DNA of 64,000 bases, from positions 25,005 through 89,004 of the forward strand of contig JAFLRY010000005.1 in the NCBI GenBank assembly GCA_022511205.1, written 5' to 3'. Each line of letters begins with the position of its first letter. Positions within the stretch are counted from its first letter, which is position 1. This DNA comes from Eubacterium sp. Its GTDB lineage: Bacteria > Bacillota > Clostridia > Oscillospirales > Acutalibacteraceae. The position numbers and the translations under genes are program-made. Shown piece after piece: positions 8,699 to 17,118 of the stretch. Under the pieces are notes generated by a model. The model worked only from the letters and a program-made list of their open reading frames with translations. It was not told where the DNA came from and searched no databases.

Positions 8699-9367
8699 TC
8701 AGTCCTCAAAATATTTCGCAAGCGGGAAGCGGTCGAAAAAGTCGATATGCTTCTGCATCGTATTTGAAAAAAAGGCGATGATATGGCCGTTGAATATCGC
8801 CATTATGATCGTGCCGTAGCTTATGGCTATGAACTTTTGGAACAGGGCAAGCGACAACACTACCGACAGGATAAGCATTGAAAAATCAAATCCCAATTTC
8901 CACTTTCGCATATCGAGCTTTTTCTCGTGACCCACCACGCGCACGAAAAAGTCATAAGCGCAGGGCGCGAGATATGTATTGAAGAAAAACGCTACCGCCA
9001 AAGAGGTTAGAAGCATACCGAGAATTAAAAGCGGAATGCGGACGAAAAGGCTATCGGCAGGAATAAACCCGGTAACGTAAACGGCGAAATCAAGTATGAA
9101 GCCGTAAACTACCGCTGTGAGGAAAGACGTGAGGTAAGAAAGCCTCGCTTTTTTTATAATAACGCACATTAAAATCAAAAACAGCGCCTGAAAAAGATAT
9201 TCTGTTGTTCCGTAGCTGATAATGCCTATCTTTTGGCTGATTATGTAGGCAGGCGCCGCCACCATGGACATACCGAGATTTGCCCTTACTGTAAAGGCAA
9301 CGGCGAATGGCATTATCAAAAGCCCCAGCAAATACGCCATTTCCCTTGACATCTTTATTTTCTTCAT
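8699..9367 (-). CDS. YczE/YitT-like integral membrane protein
   Basis: This is a 222-residue polytopic membrane protein with about five to six helices. The pattern near the start (LLIMPFAVAFTVRANLGMSMVAAPAYII) matches YczE/DUF6198-type proteins, where a conserved small-residue helix precedes a Gly-Met-Ser turn. Members are widespread in Clostridia without an assigned substrate. It precedes the Nudix-HAD gene by three bases, so the two are probably cotranscribed. No signal peptide or enzymatic motif is seen. Confidence 0.72.
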   Translation of the reverse strand: MKKIKMSREMAYLLGLLIMPFAVAFTVRANLGMSMVAAPAYIISQKIGIISYGTTEYLFQALFLILMCVIIKKARLSYLTSFLTAVVYGFILDFAVYVTGFIPADSLFVRIPLLILGMLLTSLAVAFFFNTYLAPCAYDFFVRVVGHEKKLDMRKWKLGFDFSMLILSVVLSLALFQKFIAISYGTIIMAIFNGHIIAFFSNTMQKHIDFFDRFPLAKYFED

Positions 9368-9396
9368 TCTTTCTCTTATTACCCTTTGAAAATATT

Positions 9397-9424
9397 TTAA
9401 GGAGCGATCTGCGTCGCTCCTTAA
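9397..9424 (-). terminator. Terminator after the YdcF-like gene
   Basis: An 11-base perfect inverted repeat (TTAAGGAGCGA and its complement, loop of six) is followed on the minus strand by AATATTTTC. It lies 32 bases past the stop of the YdcF-like gene and before the YczE-like gene. Confidence 0.72.
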
Positions 9425-9456
9425 CTATTATACATTATAACAAATTCAAATTCAAG

Positions 9457-10224
9457 CTATGCAGGCACTTCACTTGGAAAAACATGCTCCTTGACTATTC
9501 CCAAAAGCTCCCTCGTGTAATACGTTAAAAACGTGTACAGCGACGAATGACTGCAATGGGAATGGAAGCTGAGCCCCACCCTATCACAAAAGAGCTTTGC
9601 CCTGTATTCATGGAACTCGTTTGTAACGATCACCACTTCGGTAGACAGTCCGTTTTCTTCAATGATCTTGCCTGAAAAGGCAATGTTTTCCATCGTATTC
9701 GTTGATTTATCTTCTTTATACAGTCTGCTCTTATCTATGCCCATATCTGTAAGCACGTTTTCCATACATTGGGCTTCGCTGATGGCCTCGTCAGAGCCCT
9801 GACCGCCTGAGAGAATGGCAACGGCATCGGGATTTTCATTAAGATATTCCGCCGCCGCCTTGCATCTGTCATACAGATATTTGCTGGGAACAGTACCGTT
9901 CACTTTACAGCCCAAAACGATAACGGTTTGAGCGCCCTCGTCCGTCTTATATTCGGAATACTTTACCAAATTAAAAGAGAACGGAATGACGATAACGGCA
10001 AGCATCAGCGCCACAAAGGTGAAAACGCCGTACTTGAAGCCTGCCGGAATTTTATCACAATAAAACCCGAAAAGTATCATAAGCACAGAGCCCACTATTC
10101 CAAGGGCGTTCCCAACGTTGAAAATACCTGCCGCAAGGGGCGCGAGATACCATAAAAGAAGTATGAAACCGAGAGATAATAATATGAATTTCAATACCTT
10201 ATTTCCCCTACTTAATTTTTTCAT
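9457..10224 (-). CDS. YdcF/SanA-like DUF218 membrane protein
   Basis: This protein of about 255 residues has three N-terminal membrane helices (residues 8-95) and a C-terminal DUF218 domain. Family marks are VIVLGCKVNGTVPS, DRCKAAAEYL, LSGGQGSDE, STNTMENI and VTNEFHEYRA. DUF218 proteins (YdcF, SanA, ElyC) are linked to envelope metabolism, and some bind S-adenosylmethionine-like ligands. The ATG at 10222-10224 is preferred; a TTG two codons earlier is possible. The start overlaps the end of the HTH gene, so the two form a small operon. No promoter of its own is evident. Confidence 0.87.
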   Translation of the reverse strand: MKKLSRGNKVLKFILLSLGFILLLWYLAPLAAGIFNVGNALGIVGSVLMILFGFYCDKIPAGFKYGVFTFVALMLAVIVIPFSFNLVKYSEYKTDEGAQTVIVLGCKVNGTVPSKYLYDRCKAAAEYLNENPDAVAILSGGQGSDEAISEAQCMENVLTDMGIDKSRLYKEDKSTNTMENIAFSGKIIEENGLSTEVVIVTNEFHEYRAKLFCDRVGLSFHSHCSHSSLYTFLTYYTRELLGIVKEHVFPSEVPA

Positions 10225-10882
10225 AAGCAATTTTAACCGCGATTATAACGGCAATTATCAGCGCTGCCATTATATAAGGAGTCGGTGCTGCCCCTATGAA
10301 AAAATCGATCACTCTCGCTGTAAACGCAAAAGGAAACAAAATTAAGACCACTGAAAGAAGCAGACCCTTTTTCCCCGCAATGTGAACCAGTTCGCTTTTT
10401 TCATATGAGATCTCGAGCCTTGTAACGCCGATTGTGAAGATAAGCCCGGCCGCTATTTCGGCAACCAAAGAAATCGCTGAAAACATGATCTCCCAATGGT
10501 TGTAAAAGAGGATCTTAAACGCCCATATGCAATAGATTTCATAGAACGTTCCCAGCAGAGCGGCAAAAACGCCGAAGAAAAGCGCGATAACGTAACAAAT
10601 TTTAAAGAAATTGAGAAGATTATCCTTATTCTTTATCTCCGTTATTTTGAAGTCCGCCACGACTTCCCTTACCGCCTTTTCCCCTGCCAGAAGCTCGTCA
10701 ACGCTAACATCCAGCGCCTCGGCAATATCGGGAAGGATCGTAATATCGGGATAGCCGTCGCCGTTTTCCCATTTGGAAACCGTTCGGTTGCTGACGCTTA
10801 ATATCTCCGCGAGGGTAGCCTGCGTGTAGCCTTTTTCCTTTCTCAGGGCGGCAATGAAACCGCCTGTTTTCTTTGAATCCAT
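10208..10882 (-). CDS. XRE-type regulator with membrane domain
   Basis: This is a 224-residue protein. Residues 8-65 form a Cro/CI-type helix-turn-helix (KEKGYTQATLAEILSVSNRTVSKWENGDGYPD), the motif being the common AEILSVSNRTVSKWE form. The rest contains four or five membrane helices (about residues 92-220). Such membrane-tethered XRE proteins are frequent in Clostridia and may sense membrane state. The start has GAGGTG upstream. It overlaps the YdcF-like gene by 17 bases; regulation of its own operon is a reasonable guess. Confidence 0.87.
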   Translation of the reverse strand: MDSKKTGGFIAALRKEKGYTQATLAEILSVSNRTVSKWENGDGYPDITILPDIAEALDVSVDELLAGEKAVREVVADFKITEIKNKDNLLNFFKICYVIALFFGVFAALLGTFYEIYCIWAFKILFYNHWEIMFSAISLVAEIAAGLIFTIGVTRLEISYEKSELVHIAGKKGLLLSVVLILFPFAFTARVIDFFIGAAPTPYIMAALIIAVIIAVKIAYEKIK

Positions 10883-11014
10883 ATTATCACCTCGCCCTAA
10901 CCTTAACCTGAATATGGGTTCTTGTTCAATGAACTGCCTTTAGAAAAAGTCCACGAAGCGTGGAAATTCGGCGGTTTTCACCTAAAAATGAGGGATTTTC
11001 CGTAATTTTTCCGA

Positions 11015-11845
11015 TTATTCTTTAACAAGGCTTTTTAAAAGAGCAATTTCTCTTGCGTAGCCGTCAAGCTCGTTGGGAGTTTCAAGAAGCATCGGCAGGT
11101 CTCTTAAATATTTATTGTTTACGATATTATCAAAGGTTTTAGTGCCAATAAAGCCTTCGCCTATCTTTTCATGACGATCCTTGCGAGCGCCGATAGGATT
11201 TTTACTGTCATTAATATGAAGCGCTTTTAATCTGTCTATGCCGATGACTTTGTCAAACTCCTCAAGAACGCCGTCAAGATCGTTGATAATATCATAGCCG
11301 CCGTCGCTGACGTGGCAGGTATCAAGGCAGACGCCGATTTTATCCTTGAGCTCAACTCCATCTATAATACGGCGAAGCTCTTCAAAGCTGCCGCCCACCT
11401 CTGAGCCCTTGCCAGCCATAGTTTCAAGGGTTACTGTAGTGGTCATATCCTCAAAAAGTACGGTGTTGAGCGCGTCACAGATAAGCGCGATACCCGTATC
11501 CGTTCCCTGACCAACATGAGAACCCGGGTGAAAATTATAAAGCATTCCGGGTGTATATTCCATTCGCCTCAAATCGTCCGCAAAGGTTTCGATGGCAAAT
11601 TTTCTCGTTTCCGCTTTATCGGAACAGCAATTAAGGGTGTACGGCGCGTGGGCAAGCATCTGCCCAAAGCCCACCTCTTTTGATTTTTCAAGGAAGGTTT
11701 TTACGTCTTTTTCATCTATATCCTTTGCTTTGCCGCCTCTCGGATTTCTCGTGAAAAACTGAAAGGTGTTTGCGCCTATGGACAGCGCCTCCTCCAGCAT
11801 ATGAGTATAGCCCTTTGACGCGCTTAAATGCGCTCCGATCAACAT
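11015..11845 (-). CDS. nfo: Endonuclease IV (AP endonuclease)
   Basis: This is a 276-residue deoxyribonuclease IV, a three-zinc TIM-barrel enzyme that cuts 5' of abasic sites during base excision repair. The start [12 protein letters not shown], the LAHAPYTLN and NFHPGSH motifs, [11 protein letters not shown], and [13 protein letters not shown] carry the His, Glu and Asp metal ligands of the family. The length is normal. AAAGGAGATAACC precedes the ATG. It is the last gene of the long minus-strand run that begins at miaB. Confidence 0.96.
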   Translation of the reverse strand: MLIGAHLSASKGYTHMLEEALSIGANTFQFFTRNPRGGKAKDIDEKDVKTFLEKSKEVGFGQMLAHAPYTLNCCSDKAETRKFAIETFADDLRRMEYTPGMLYNFHPGSHVGQGTDTGIALICDALNTVLFEDMTTTVTLETMAGKGSEVGGSFEELRRIIDGVELKDKIGVCLDTCHVSDGGYDIINDLDGVLEEFDKVIGIDRLKALHINDSKNPIGARKDRHEKIGEGFIGTKTFDNIVNNKYLRDLPMLLETPNELDGYAREIALLKSLVKE

Positions 11846-11872
11846 ACGGTTATCTCCTTTATTATAAGTTTG

Positions 11873-12754
11873 CTATTTATTATTAGCCGCATTCTGCTCC
11901 GCCGCAATAGCCTCTTCGGCCTTGCCGCTCATTATGTATTCGAGCAGATCGGCAACGGCGCCGCGGTTGCAATGGCAGGCTTCAAATTTGCAAAGCTTGT
12001 GTATCGCCTTAGGGGCCTGACCGGCGCAGGCGGGAAGTCCAACGGTTTTAAGCATATCATAGTCGTTATAATAATCACCGATAGCCGCAATATGGCTTCT
12101 GTCTATTCCGATGCTGTTTGCAAGCTGCATAATGCCTACGCCCTTGTGGGTTCTGCGAGCAAGCATTTCAATGGTATAAGGCGATGAAGCCATAAAGTTT
12201 ACCTCGTGTCTTACGTCCGAACGGTCTATAAGGCGGCGAAGGGAATCGATCGTTGTGGGGAAGCCCCAGAAGATAACCTTCATCCAGCCCTCAGTCGGTA
12301 CTTCGTCAACGCCGGCAATGCGGTAATGCGCCTTATCTATCTTCATAGTGCTTTTTCCAAAAAGTCCGCTTTTCACAATATAAACGTAGTCATCAAAATA
12401 GACGCCGATATCAAGGCTTTTAAATATCTCGCTGTAATTCTCAATAACGCGGCGAACAAAATTTTGCCCCGCTTCTCCTATCGTTGAGCGCCATACCATT
12501 TCATTTTTGGAAAAATCATATAAACCCGCGCCGTTGAGCACAATGGCAGGCTGATTGCAAATAACCCTATCGTAATTGCGCTTCAGGCTTGAAGTGAGTC
12601 TACCCGAAGCAAGAGTAAAGTTGCCTCCCAAATCAGTAAATTTTTTTATAGCCGCATAATTTCTTTCGGGAAGCTGCCGGAGCTTGTTATTAAGAGTTCC
12701 ATCTATATCCGAAACCACAAGCCAGTTTTCAAAGGTTTTTTCCAATTCTGTCAC
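11873..12754 (-). CDS. HAD family hydrolase, Cof type
   Basis: This is a 293-residue cytoplasmic HAD phosphatase of the Cof/IIB subgroup. Motif I is VVSDIDGTLNN (catalytic Asp pair present), motif II TLASGRL, motif III a Lys (HKGVGIMQL) and motif IV IGDYYNDYDML. The cap of about 100 residues between motifs II and III fits type C2B. These enzymes dephosphorylate sugar phosphates or flavin-type phosphates and substrates cannot be read from sequence. AAAGGAG precedes the ATG; it sits between rluD and nfo in the same orientation. A short Ala/Glu-rich tail ends the protein. Confidence 0.9.
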   Translation of the reverse strand: MTELEKTFENWLVVSDIDGTLNNKLRQLPERNYAAIKKFTDLGGNFTLASGRLTSSLKRNYDRVICNQPAIVLNGAGLYDFSKNEMVWRSTIGEAGQNFVRRVIENYSEIFKSLDIGVYFDDYVYIVKSGLFGKSTMKIDKAHYRIAGVDEVPTEGWMKVIFWGFPTTIDSLRRLIDRSDVRHEVNFMASSPYTIEMLARRTHKGVGIMQLANSIGIDRSHIAAIGDYYNDYDMLKTVGLPACAGQAPKAIHKLCKFEACHCNRGAVADLLEYIMSGKAEEAIAAEQNAANNK

Positions 12755-12778
12755 TCCTTTCGTTTGTAATAATTATAC

Positions 12779-13705
12779 CTATATATATTGTTTGTCAAGC
12801 TTATTTAAAAAATCGGTGAAATAATCCGGGAGCGGGCTTTCAAATTCAAGCCATTGCCCCGTTTTCGGATGAACGAACCCGATATGCTTTGCGTGAAGAC
12901 ACTGACCGTTTAAGCCCTTTTGAACCTTTTTCGGGCCGTACACCTCATCGCCCGCAACGGGATGACCGATATACGCCATATGCACCCTTATTTGATGAGT
13001 CCTGCCCGTTTCAAGCACACATCTTAAATGAGTAAAATCGCCGTAGCGTTTTATAACCTCATAATGGGTAACGGCATTTTTGGAGTTTTTATAGATGACC
13101 GCCATTTTTTTGCGTTCCTTCGGATGCCTGCCGATGGGCTGATTCACCGTTCCCCTATCCTCTTTCACGTTTCCGTGAACGACGCACTCGTATGCCCGCT
13201 CAAAGGAATGCTCCTTTATCTGCTTCGCAAGCCCCGCGTGGGCAATATCGTTCTTTGCAACGATCAGCAAGCCTGAAGTATCCTTATCTATTCTATGAAC
13301 GATTCCCGGCCTGATAACGCCGTTTATTCCACTAAGAGAATTTCCACAATGGTATAGTAACGCATTCACAAGCGTTCCGTCATAATTCCCTGCCGCGGGG
13401 TGGGTCACCATTCCCTTTGGCTTATTCACCACCAGCAGATCCTTATCCTCATAAACGATATCAAGAGGGATATCCTGCGCGGTTGCCTCAAGGGGCTTTG
13501 CTTCAGGAATCTGAATAACGATTTTATCGTTTTCCCTGCATTTGTAGTTTTTTGAAACAACTTTAAAATTTACAGTAACGCCGCCCTCTTCGATGATTTT
13601 AGCGGCGGCGGAGCGAGAAATATCATGGCCCGATTCGCTGATAAGCTTATCGATCCTAACTCCATCCCCATCTGAAGGAACGGTTATTATTAATGCGTCA
13701 CTCAT
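12779..13705 (-). CDS. rluD: Ribosomal large subunit pseudouridine synthase, RluD type
   Basis: This is a 308-residue RluA/RluD-family pseudouridine synthase acting on rRNA. Residues 15-75 are an S4 RNA-binding domain (DKLISESGHDISRSAAAKII), followed by the catalytic domain with HRIDKDTSG, where Asp is the nucleophile. AAGGAG lies seven bases before the ATG at 13703-13705; an in-frame start 14 codons upstream has none. The gene overlaps lspA by eight bases. lspA-rluD adjacency is common in Bacillota and supports orthology to the B. subtilis YlyB enzyme. Confidence 0.92.
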   Translation of the reverse strand: MSDALIITVPSDGDGVRIDKLISESGHDISRSAAAKIIEEGGVTVNFKVVSKNYKCRENDKIVIQIPEAKPLEATAQDIPLDIVYEDKDLLVVNKPKGMVTHPAAGNYDGTLVNALLYHCGNSLSGINGVIRPGIVHRIDKDTSGLLIVAKNDIAHAGLAKQIKEHSFERAYECVVHGNVKEDRGTVNQPIGRHPKERKKMAVIYKNSKNAVTHYEVIKRYGDFTHLRCVLETGRTHQIRVHMAYIGHPVAGDEVYGPKKVQKGLNGQCLHAKHIGFVHPKTGQWLEFESPLPDYFTDFLNKLDKQYI

Positions 13706-14177
13706 CTTTATTCTCCTTTTTGAACATATCAAGGACAAAATAAGCAACTAACGAAACAGCTCCGAGGGTAACGGCGCTGTCCGCAATATTGAAAACGGCA
13801 AAGTTCATGAAAACAGGCTCAATAAAATCAATAACAAAGCCGTAAAGCACACGGTCTATCAGATTCCCGATACCGCCGGCAACGATAACGCCAACACTCC
13901 AATAGAGCCAAAGGGGCTTGCATCTGTTGCTGAACATATACCAAAGCGCACCGCCGCAGGCAATCACAGTTACTACAATGAATATCCACCTTGCACCTGT
14001 GAAAAGCGAAAATGCCATGCCTGTGTTTTCCGCATAATTGAACTGAACTACGCCTTTTATAAAGGTAATTATCGTGCCGTCCGAAAGATATTTCTGCGCC
14101 AAAAGCTTTGTTACCTGGTCAAAAGCGACAATTAAAATTATCATTACAGAACACCATATATGCTTCTTCTTATGCAA
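13698..14177 (-). CDS. lspA: Lipoprotein signal peptidase II
   Basis: This is a 159-residue polytopic aspartyl protease that removes signal peptides from prolipoproteins in the membrane. Four membrane helices are visible. The family boxes are present: FDQVTK near the start, FNYAENTGMAFS, GNLIDRV, and the two catalytic Asp residues in GFVIDFI and FNIADSAVT. Length is typical. It follows ileS, as in many bacteria, and overlaps rluD by eight bases. Confidence 0.96.
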   Translation of the reverse strand: MHKKKHIWCSVMIILIVAFDQVTKLLAQKYLSDGTIITFIKGVVQFNYAENTGMAFSLFTGARWIFIVVTVIACGGALWYMFSNRCKPLWLYWSVGVIVAGGIGNLIDRVLYGFVIDFIEPVFMNFAVFNIADSAVTLGAVSLVAYFVLDMFKKENKDE

Positions 14178-14229
14178 AAATATCCCTCCTTTTCATAGCC
14201 TGCCCACCGCAAGCCAATTTAAAGCTTAA

Positions 14230-14248
14230 GGGGCAGGAAGCCTGCCCC
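14230..14248 (-). terminator. Hairpin between ileS and lspA
   Basis: GGGGCAGG and CCTGCCCC pair around three bases. On the minus strand only TTAAGC follows, so the T tract is poor. It may be a partial terminator or an mRNA-stability hairpin within the operon. Confidence 0.4.
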
Positions 14249-14263
14249 CTTTTCGTAAATCTA

Positions 14264-17056
14264 TTAATCAAGTTCAGCCATTACTGCCGCGCAGTGAGAG
14301 CAAAGGTGCGGATGATCGCTGCTTTCACCAACGGTTGTGGAGAATTTCCAGCAACGCTCGCACTTTTCACCGTCCGCCTTTGAAACGGAAACGGTAAGTC
14401 CCTCTACCTCGCCAATATGGCTCTGTTTCTCTTCAACGACCTCAACAGCGGAGGTGATGAAAATTTCCGGAAGCTCTGCTTCAACGGACTTAAGGAAAGC
14501 GTAAAGCTCGCCCTGAGCGCCGAGGATAACCTTCGCCTCAAGCGATTTACCGATCTTCTTTTCGTTTCTCGCAAGCTCCAGCGCCTTCTGAACGTCAACA
14601 CGAACAGCGTGGATCTTTTCCCACTTATCCATAAAGGCTTCATCGGTTTCAATGAAATCAGCCTGCGGGATCTCGTTAAACAGCGGAGACTCCGTATTTC
14701 TCGACTTATCGTGGGGCATAAACTGCCAGATCTCGTCCGCTGTAAAGGCAAGGATCGGGGTCAACAGAAGCGTTAAGGAATCAAGAATTTTGTAAAGCAC
14801 CGTCTGCGCCGCGCGGCGAGTTGCCGAAGCGGGAAGCGAGGTGTAAAGTCTGTCCTTAAGCACGTCAAAATAGAAGTTACTCATATCGACTACGCAGAAA
14901 TTGTGGAGCGCGTGAGCCGCAGTATGGTATTCGTAAACCTCGTATCCGCCGCGTGCGGTAGTGATGACCTCGTCAAGCTTCATAAGAGCGTATTTATCAA
15001 GCTCCTCAAGCTTATCGTTTTCAACCATATCCTTATCGGGATCGAAATCGTAGAGATTTCCAAGGCAGAAACGGGCGGTATTTCTGATCTTTCTGTAGTT
15101 ATCAGAAAGCTGTTTCAAAATTTCGGGGCTGATGCGGATATCGGCGTGATAATCCGAAGAAGCGACCCAAAGGCGAAGAATATCAGCGCCGTACTGCTCA
15201 ATGATATCCTGGGGATCAATGCCGTTGCCGAGGGATTTAGACATCTTCTTGCCTTCGCCGTCAACAGTCCAGCCGTGGGTGATGATCTGCTCAAAGGGCG
15301 CTCCGCCGCCGCCTGCTACTGAAGTGAGCAGTGAGGACTGGAACCAGCCTCTGTACTGATCCGCGCCTTCAAGATAAACGTCAGCGGGCTTCTTCAGGTA
15401 ATCGCGCTTTCCGCAAACGGAAGCGTGAGTTGAGCCTGAATCGAACCAAACGTCCATAATATCGGTTTCTTTAGTGAAGCCCTTAGCTTCGCCGCAGTGG
15501 GGGCATTTGAAGCCTTCGGGGAGGAAGTATTCGGCATCGTGGGCATACCAAGCGTCCGAACCCTCCTTGCCGAAAATCTCGGCTACCTTCATCATTACGT
15601 CGTTATCAATAATTTCTCTGCCGCAATCTTTGCAGTAAACAACGGGGATCGGCACACCCCATTTTCTCTGGCGGGAAATACACCAGTCGGCGCGCTCTCT
15701 GATCATAGACTGCAGTCTATCCTTACCCCATTCAGGGAACCATTTAACGCTTTCGGAAGCCTCAATAGCGGCATCCTTAAAATCATCTACAGAACAGAAC
15801 CACTGGGAGGTAGCGCGGAAAATAACGGGCTTATGACATCTCCAGCAATGTGGATACTGGTGAACGATCTTTTCGAGCGCGAAGAGATTTCCCGTTTCCT
15901 CAAGATGCATTGCGATGGGCTTGTTTGCCTCTTCGGTGGAAAGTCCGGCAAATTGACCTGCTTCCTTTGTTAAGTGACCAGTTGCGTCAACAGGAACGAT
16001 AACGGGGATCTCAGGATAATTCTTGCAGACAACGAAGTCCTCAACACCGTGACCGGGAGCGGTATGAACGCAGCCCGTACCGCTTTCCAGCGTAACGTGA
16101 TCACCAACGATAACAAGGGAGGTGCGGTCAATAAACGGATGCTGACATTTCATATATTCAAGCTCTGAGCCTCTTACGATGCCGCAGGTCTCATAAGCCT
16201 CAGTTCCTCTCGCTTTCATAGCGGAAGCAACGAGATCCGTTGCCATAACGTAGTATTCGTCACCGCTCTTAACGAGGGAATATTCAAAATCAGGGCCAAC
16301 GCAGATCGCCACGTTGGCGGGAAGCGTCCAAGTGGTGGTAGTCCAGATCACGAAATAGGTTTTCGCAAGATCGGCGCCCATGGCGGTCAAAATACCCTTA
16401 TCGTCAGTTACGTTGAACTTAACGTAGATAGAATGGCAGGGATCCTCGGCGTACTCGATCTCCGCTTCCGCAAGGGCGGTGTTGCAATCCGCGCACCAAT
16501 AAACAGGCTTTAAGCCCTTATAAATATAGCCCTTAGATGCCATTGAGGCGAAAACCTTGATCTGCTCCTCCTCAAAGTCCTTCGTGAGGGTGATATAGGG
16601 ATTATCCCATTCGCCGATAGCGCCAAGACGCTTGAAGCCCTCGCGCTGAAGATCAACGAAGCCCAGCGCCGTATCGCGGCAAATTTTGCGAAGCTCAAGA
16701 TCTGAAATATTCGTTTCGGCAGAGATGTTCGCCGCCTTTCTCGCCTTAAGCTCGGTGGGAAGGCCGTGGGTATCCCAACCGGGAACGTAGGGAGATTTGA
16801 AGCCCGTCATATTCTTATATCTAACGATAAAGTCCTTAAGGGTCTTGTTGAGCGCATGACCGATATGGATAGGGCCGTTTGCATAGGGCGGTCCGTCGTG
16901 AAGCACGAAAAGAGGCTTGCCCTCGTTGTGCTTCATAAGCTGAGCATACTGATCGTGCTCATACCATTTTTTGAGGATTTCGGGCTCTCTCTGAGGCAGT
17001 GAAGCTCTCATGGGGAAGTCCGTTTTCATCATGTTTAAAGTGTCTTTATAGTCCAT
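14264..17056 (-). CDS. ileS: Isoleucyl-tRNA synthetase
   Basis: This is a 930-residue class I synthetase that charges tRNA-Ile. The HIGH motif appears as GPIHIGHALNK (near residue 60) and KMSKS as GKKMSKSLGNG (near residue 600). The large editing domain lies between them (TTTWTLPANVA, GTGCVHTAPGHG with the editing Thr/Asp region). The C-terminal zinc finger is complete (CERCW ... CSHC). The zinc-finger form of about 930 residues is the usual bacterial type. AAAGGAG precedes the start. No T-box leader is present in the 62 bases to divIVA, so control must come from further upstream. Confidence 0.98.
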   Translation of the reverse strand: MDYKDTLNMMKTDFPMRASLPQREPEILKKWYEHDQYAQLMKHNEGKPLFVLHDGPPYANGPIHIGHALNKTLKDFIVRYKNMTGFKSPYVPGWDTHGLPTELKARKAANISAETNISDLELRKICRDTALGFVDLQREGFKRLGAIGEWDNPYITLTKDFEEEQIKVFASMASKGYIYKGLKPVYWCADCNTALAEAEIEYAEDPCHSIYVKFNVTDDKGILTAMGADLAKTYFVIWTTTTWTLPANVAICVGPDFEYSLVKSGDEYYVMATDLVASAMKARGTEAYETCGIVRGSELEYMKCQHPFIDRTSLVIVGDHVTLESGTGCVHTAPGHGVEDFVVCKNYPEIPVIVPVDATGHLTKEAGQFAGLSTEEANKPIAMHLEETGNLFALEKIVHQYPHCWRCHKPVIFRATSQWFCSVDDFKDAAIEASESVKWFPEWGKDRLQSMIRERADWCISRQRKWGVPIPVVYCKDCGREIIDNDVMMKVAEIFGKEGSDAWYAHDAEYFLPEGFKCPHCGEAKGFTKETDIMDVWFDSGSTHASVCGKRDYLKKPADVYLEGADQYRGWFQSSLLTSVAGGGGAPFEQIITHGWTVDGEGKKMSKSLGNGIDPQDIIEQYGADILRLWVASSDYHADIRISPEILKQLSDNYRKIRNTARFCLGNLYDFDPDKDMVENDKLEELDKYALMKLDEVITTARGGYEVYEYHTAAHALHNFCVVDMSNFYFDVLKDRLYTSLPASATRRAAQTVLYKILDSLTLLLTPILAFTADEIWQFMPHDKSRNTESPLFNEIPQADFIETDEAFMDKWEKIHAVRVDVQKALELARNEKKIGKSLEAKVILGAQGELYAFLKSVEAELPEIFITSAVEVVEEKQSHIGEVEGLTVSVSKADGEKCERCWKFSTTVGESSDHPHLCSHCAAVMAELD

Positions 17057-17118
17057 TACAGAAGTCTCCTTTATGCGAAAATCGATTCCGCATAGATAAT
17101 ATGTATATTCATTAAATT

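Noticed and set aside
17057..17118. T-box riboswitch before ileS
   Set aside because: The gap is only 62 bases, with no specifier hairpin or T-box sequence.
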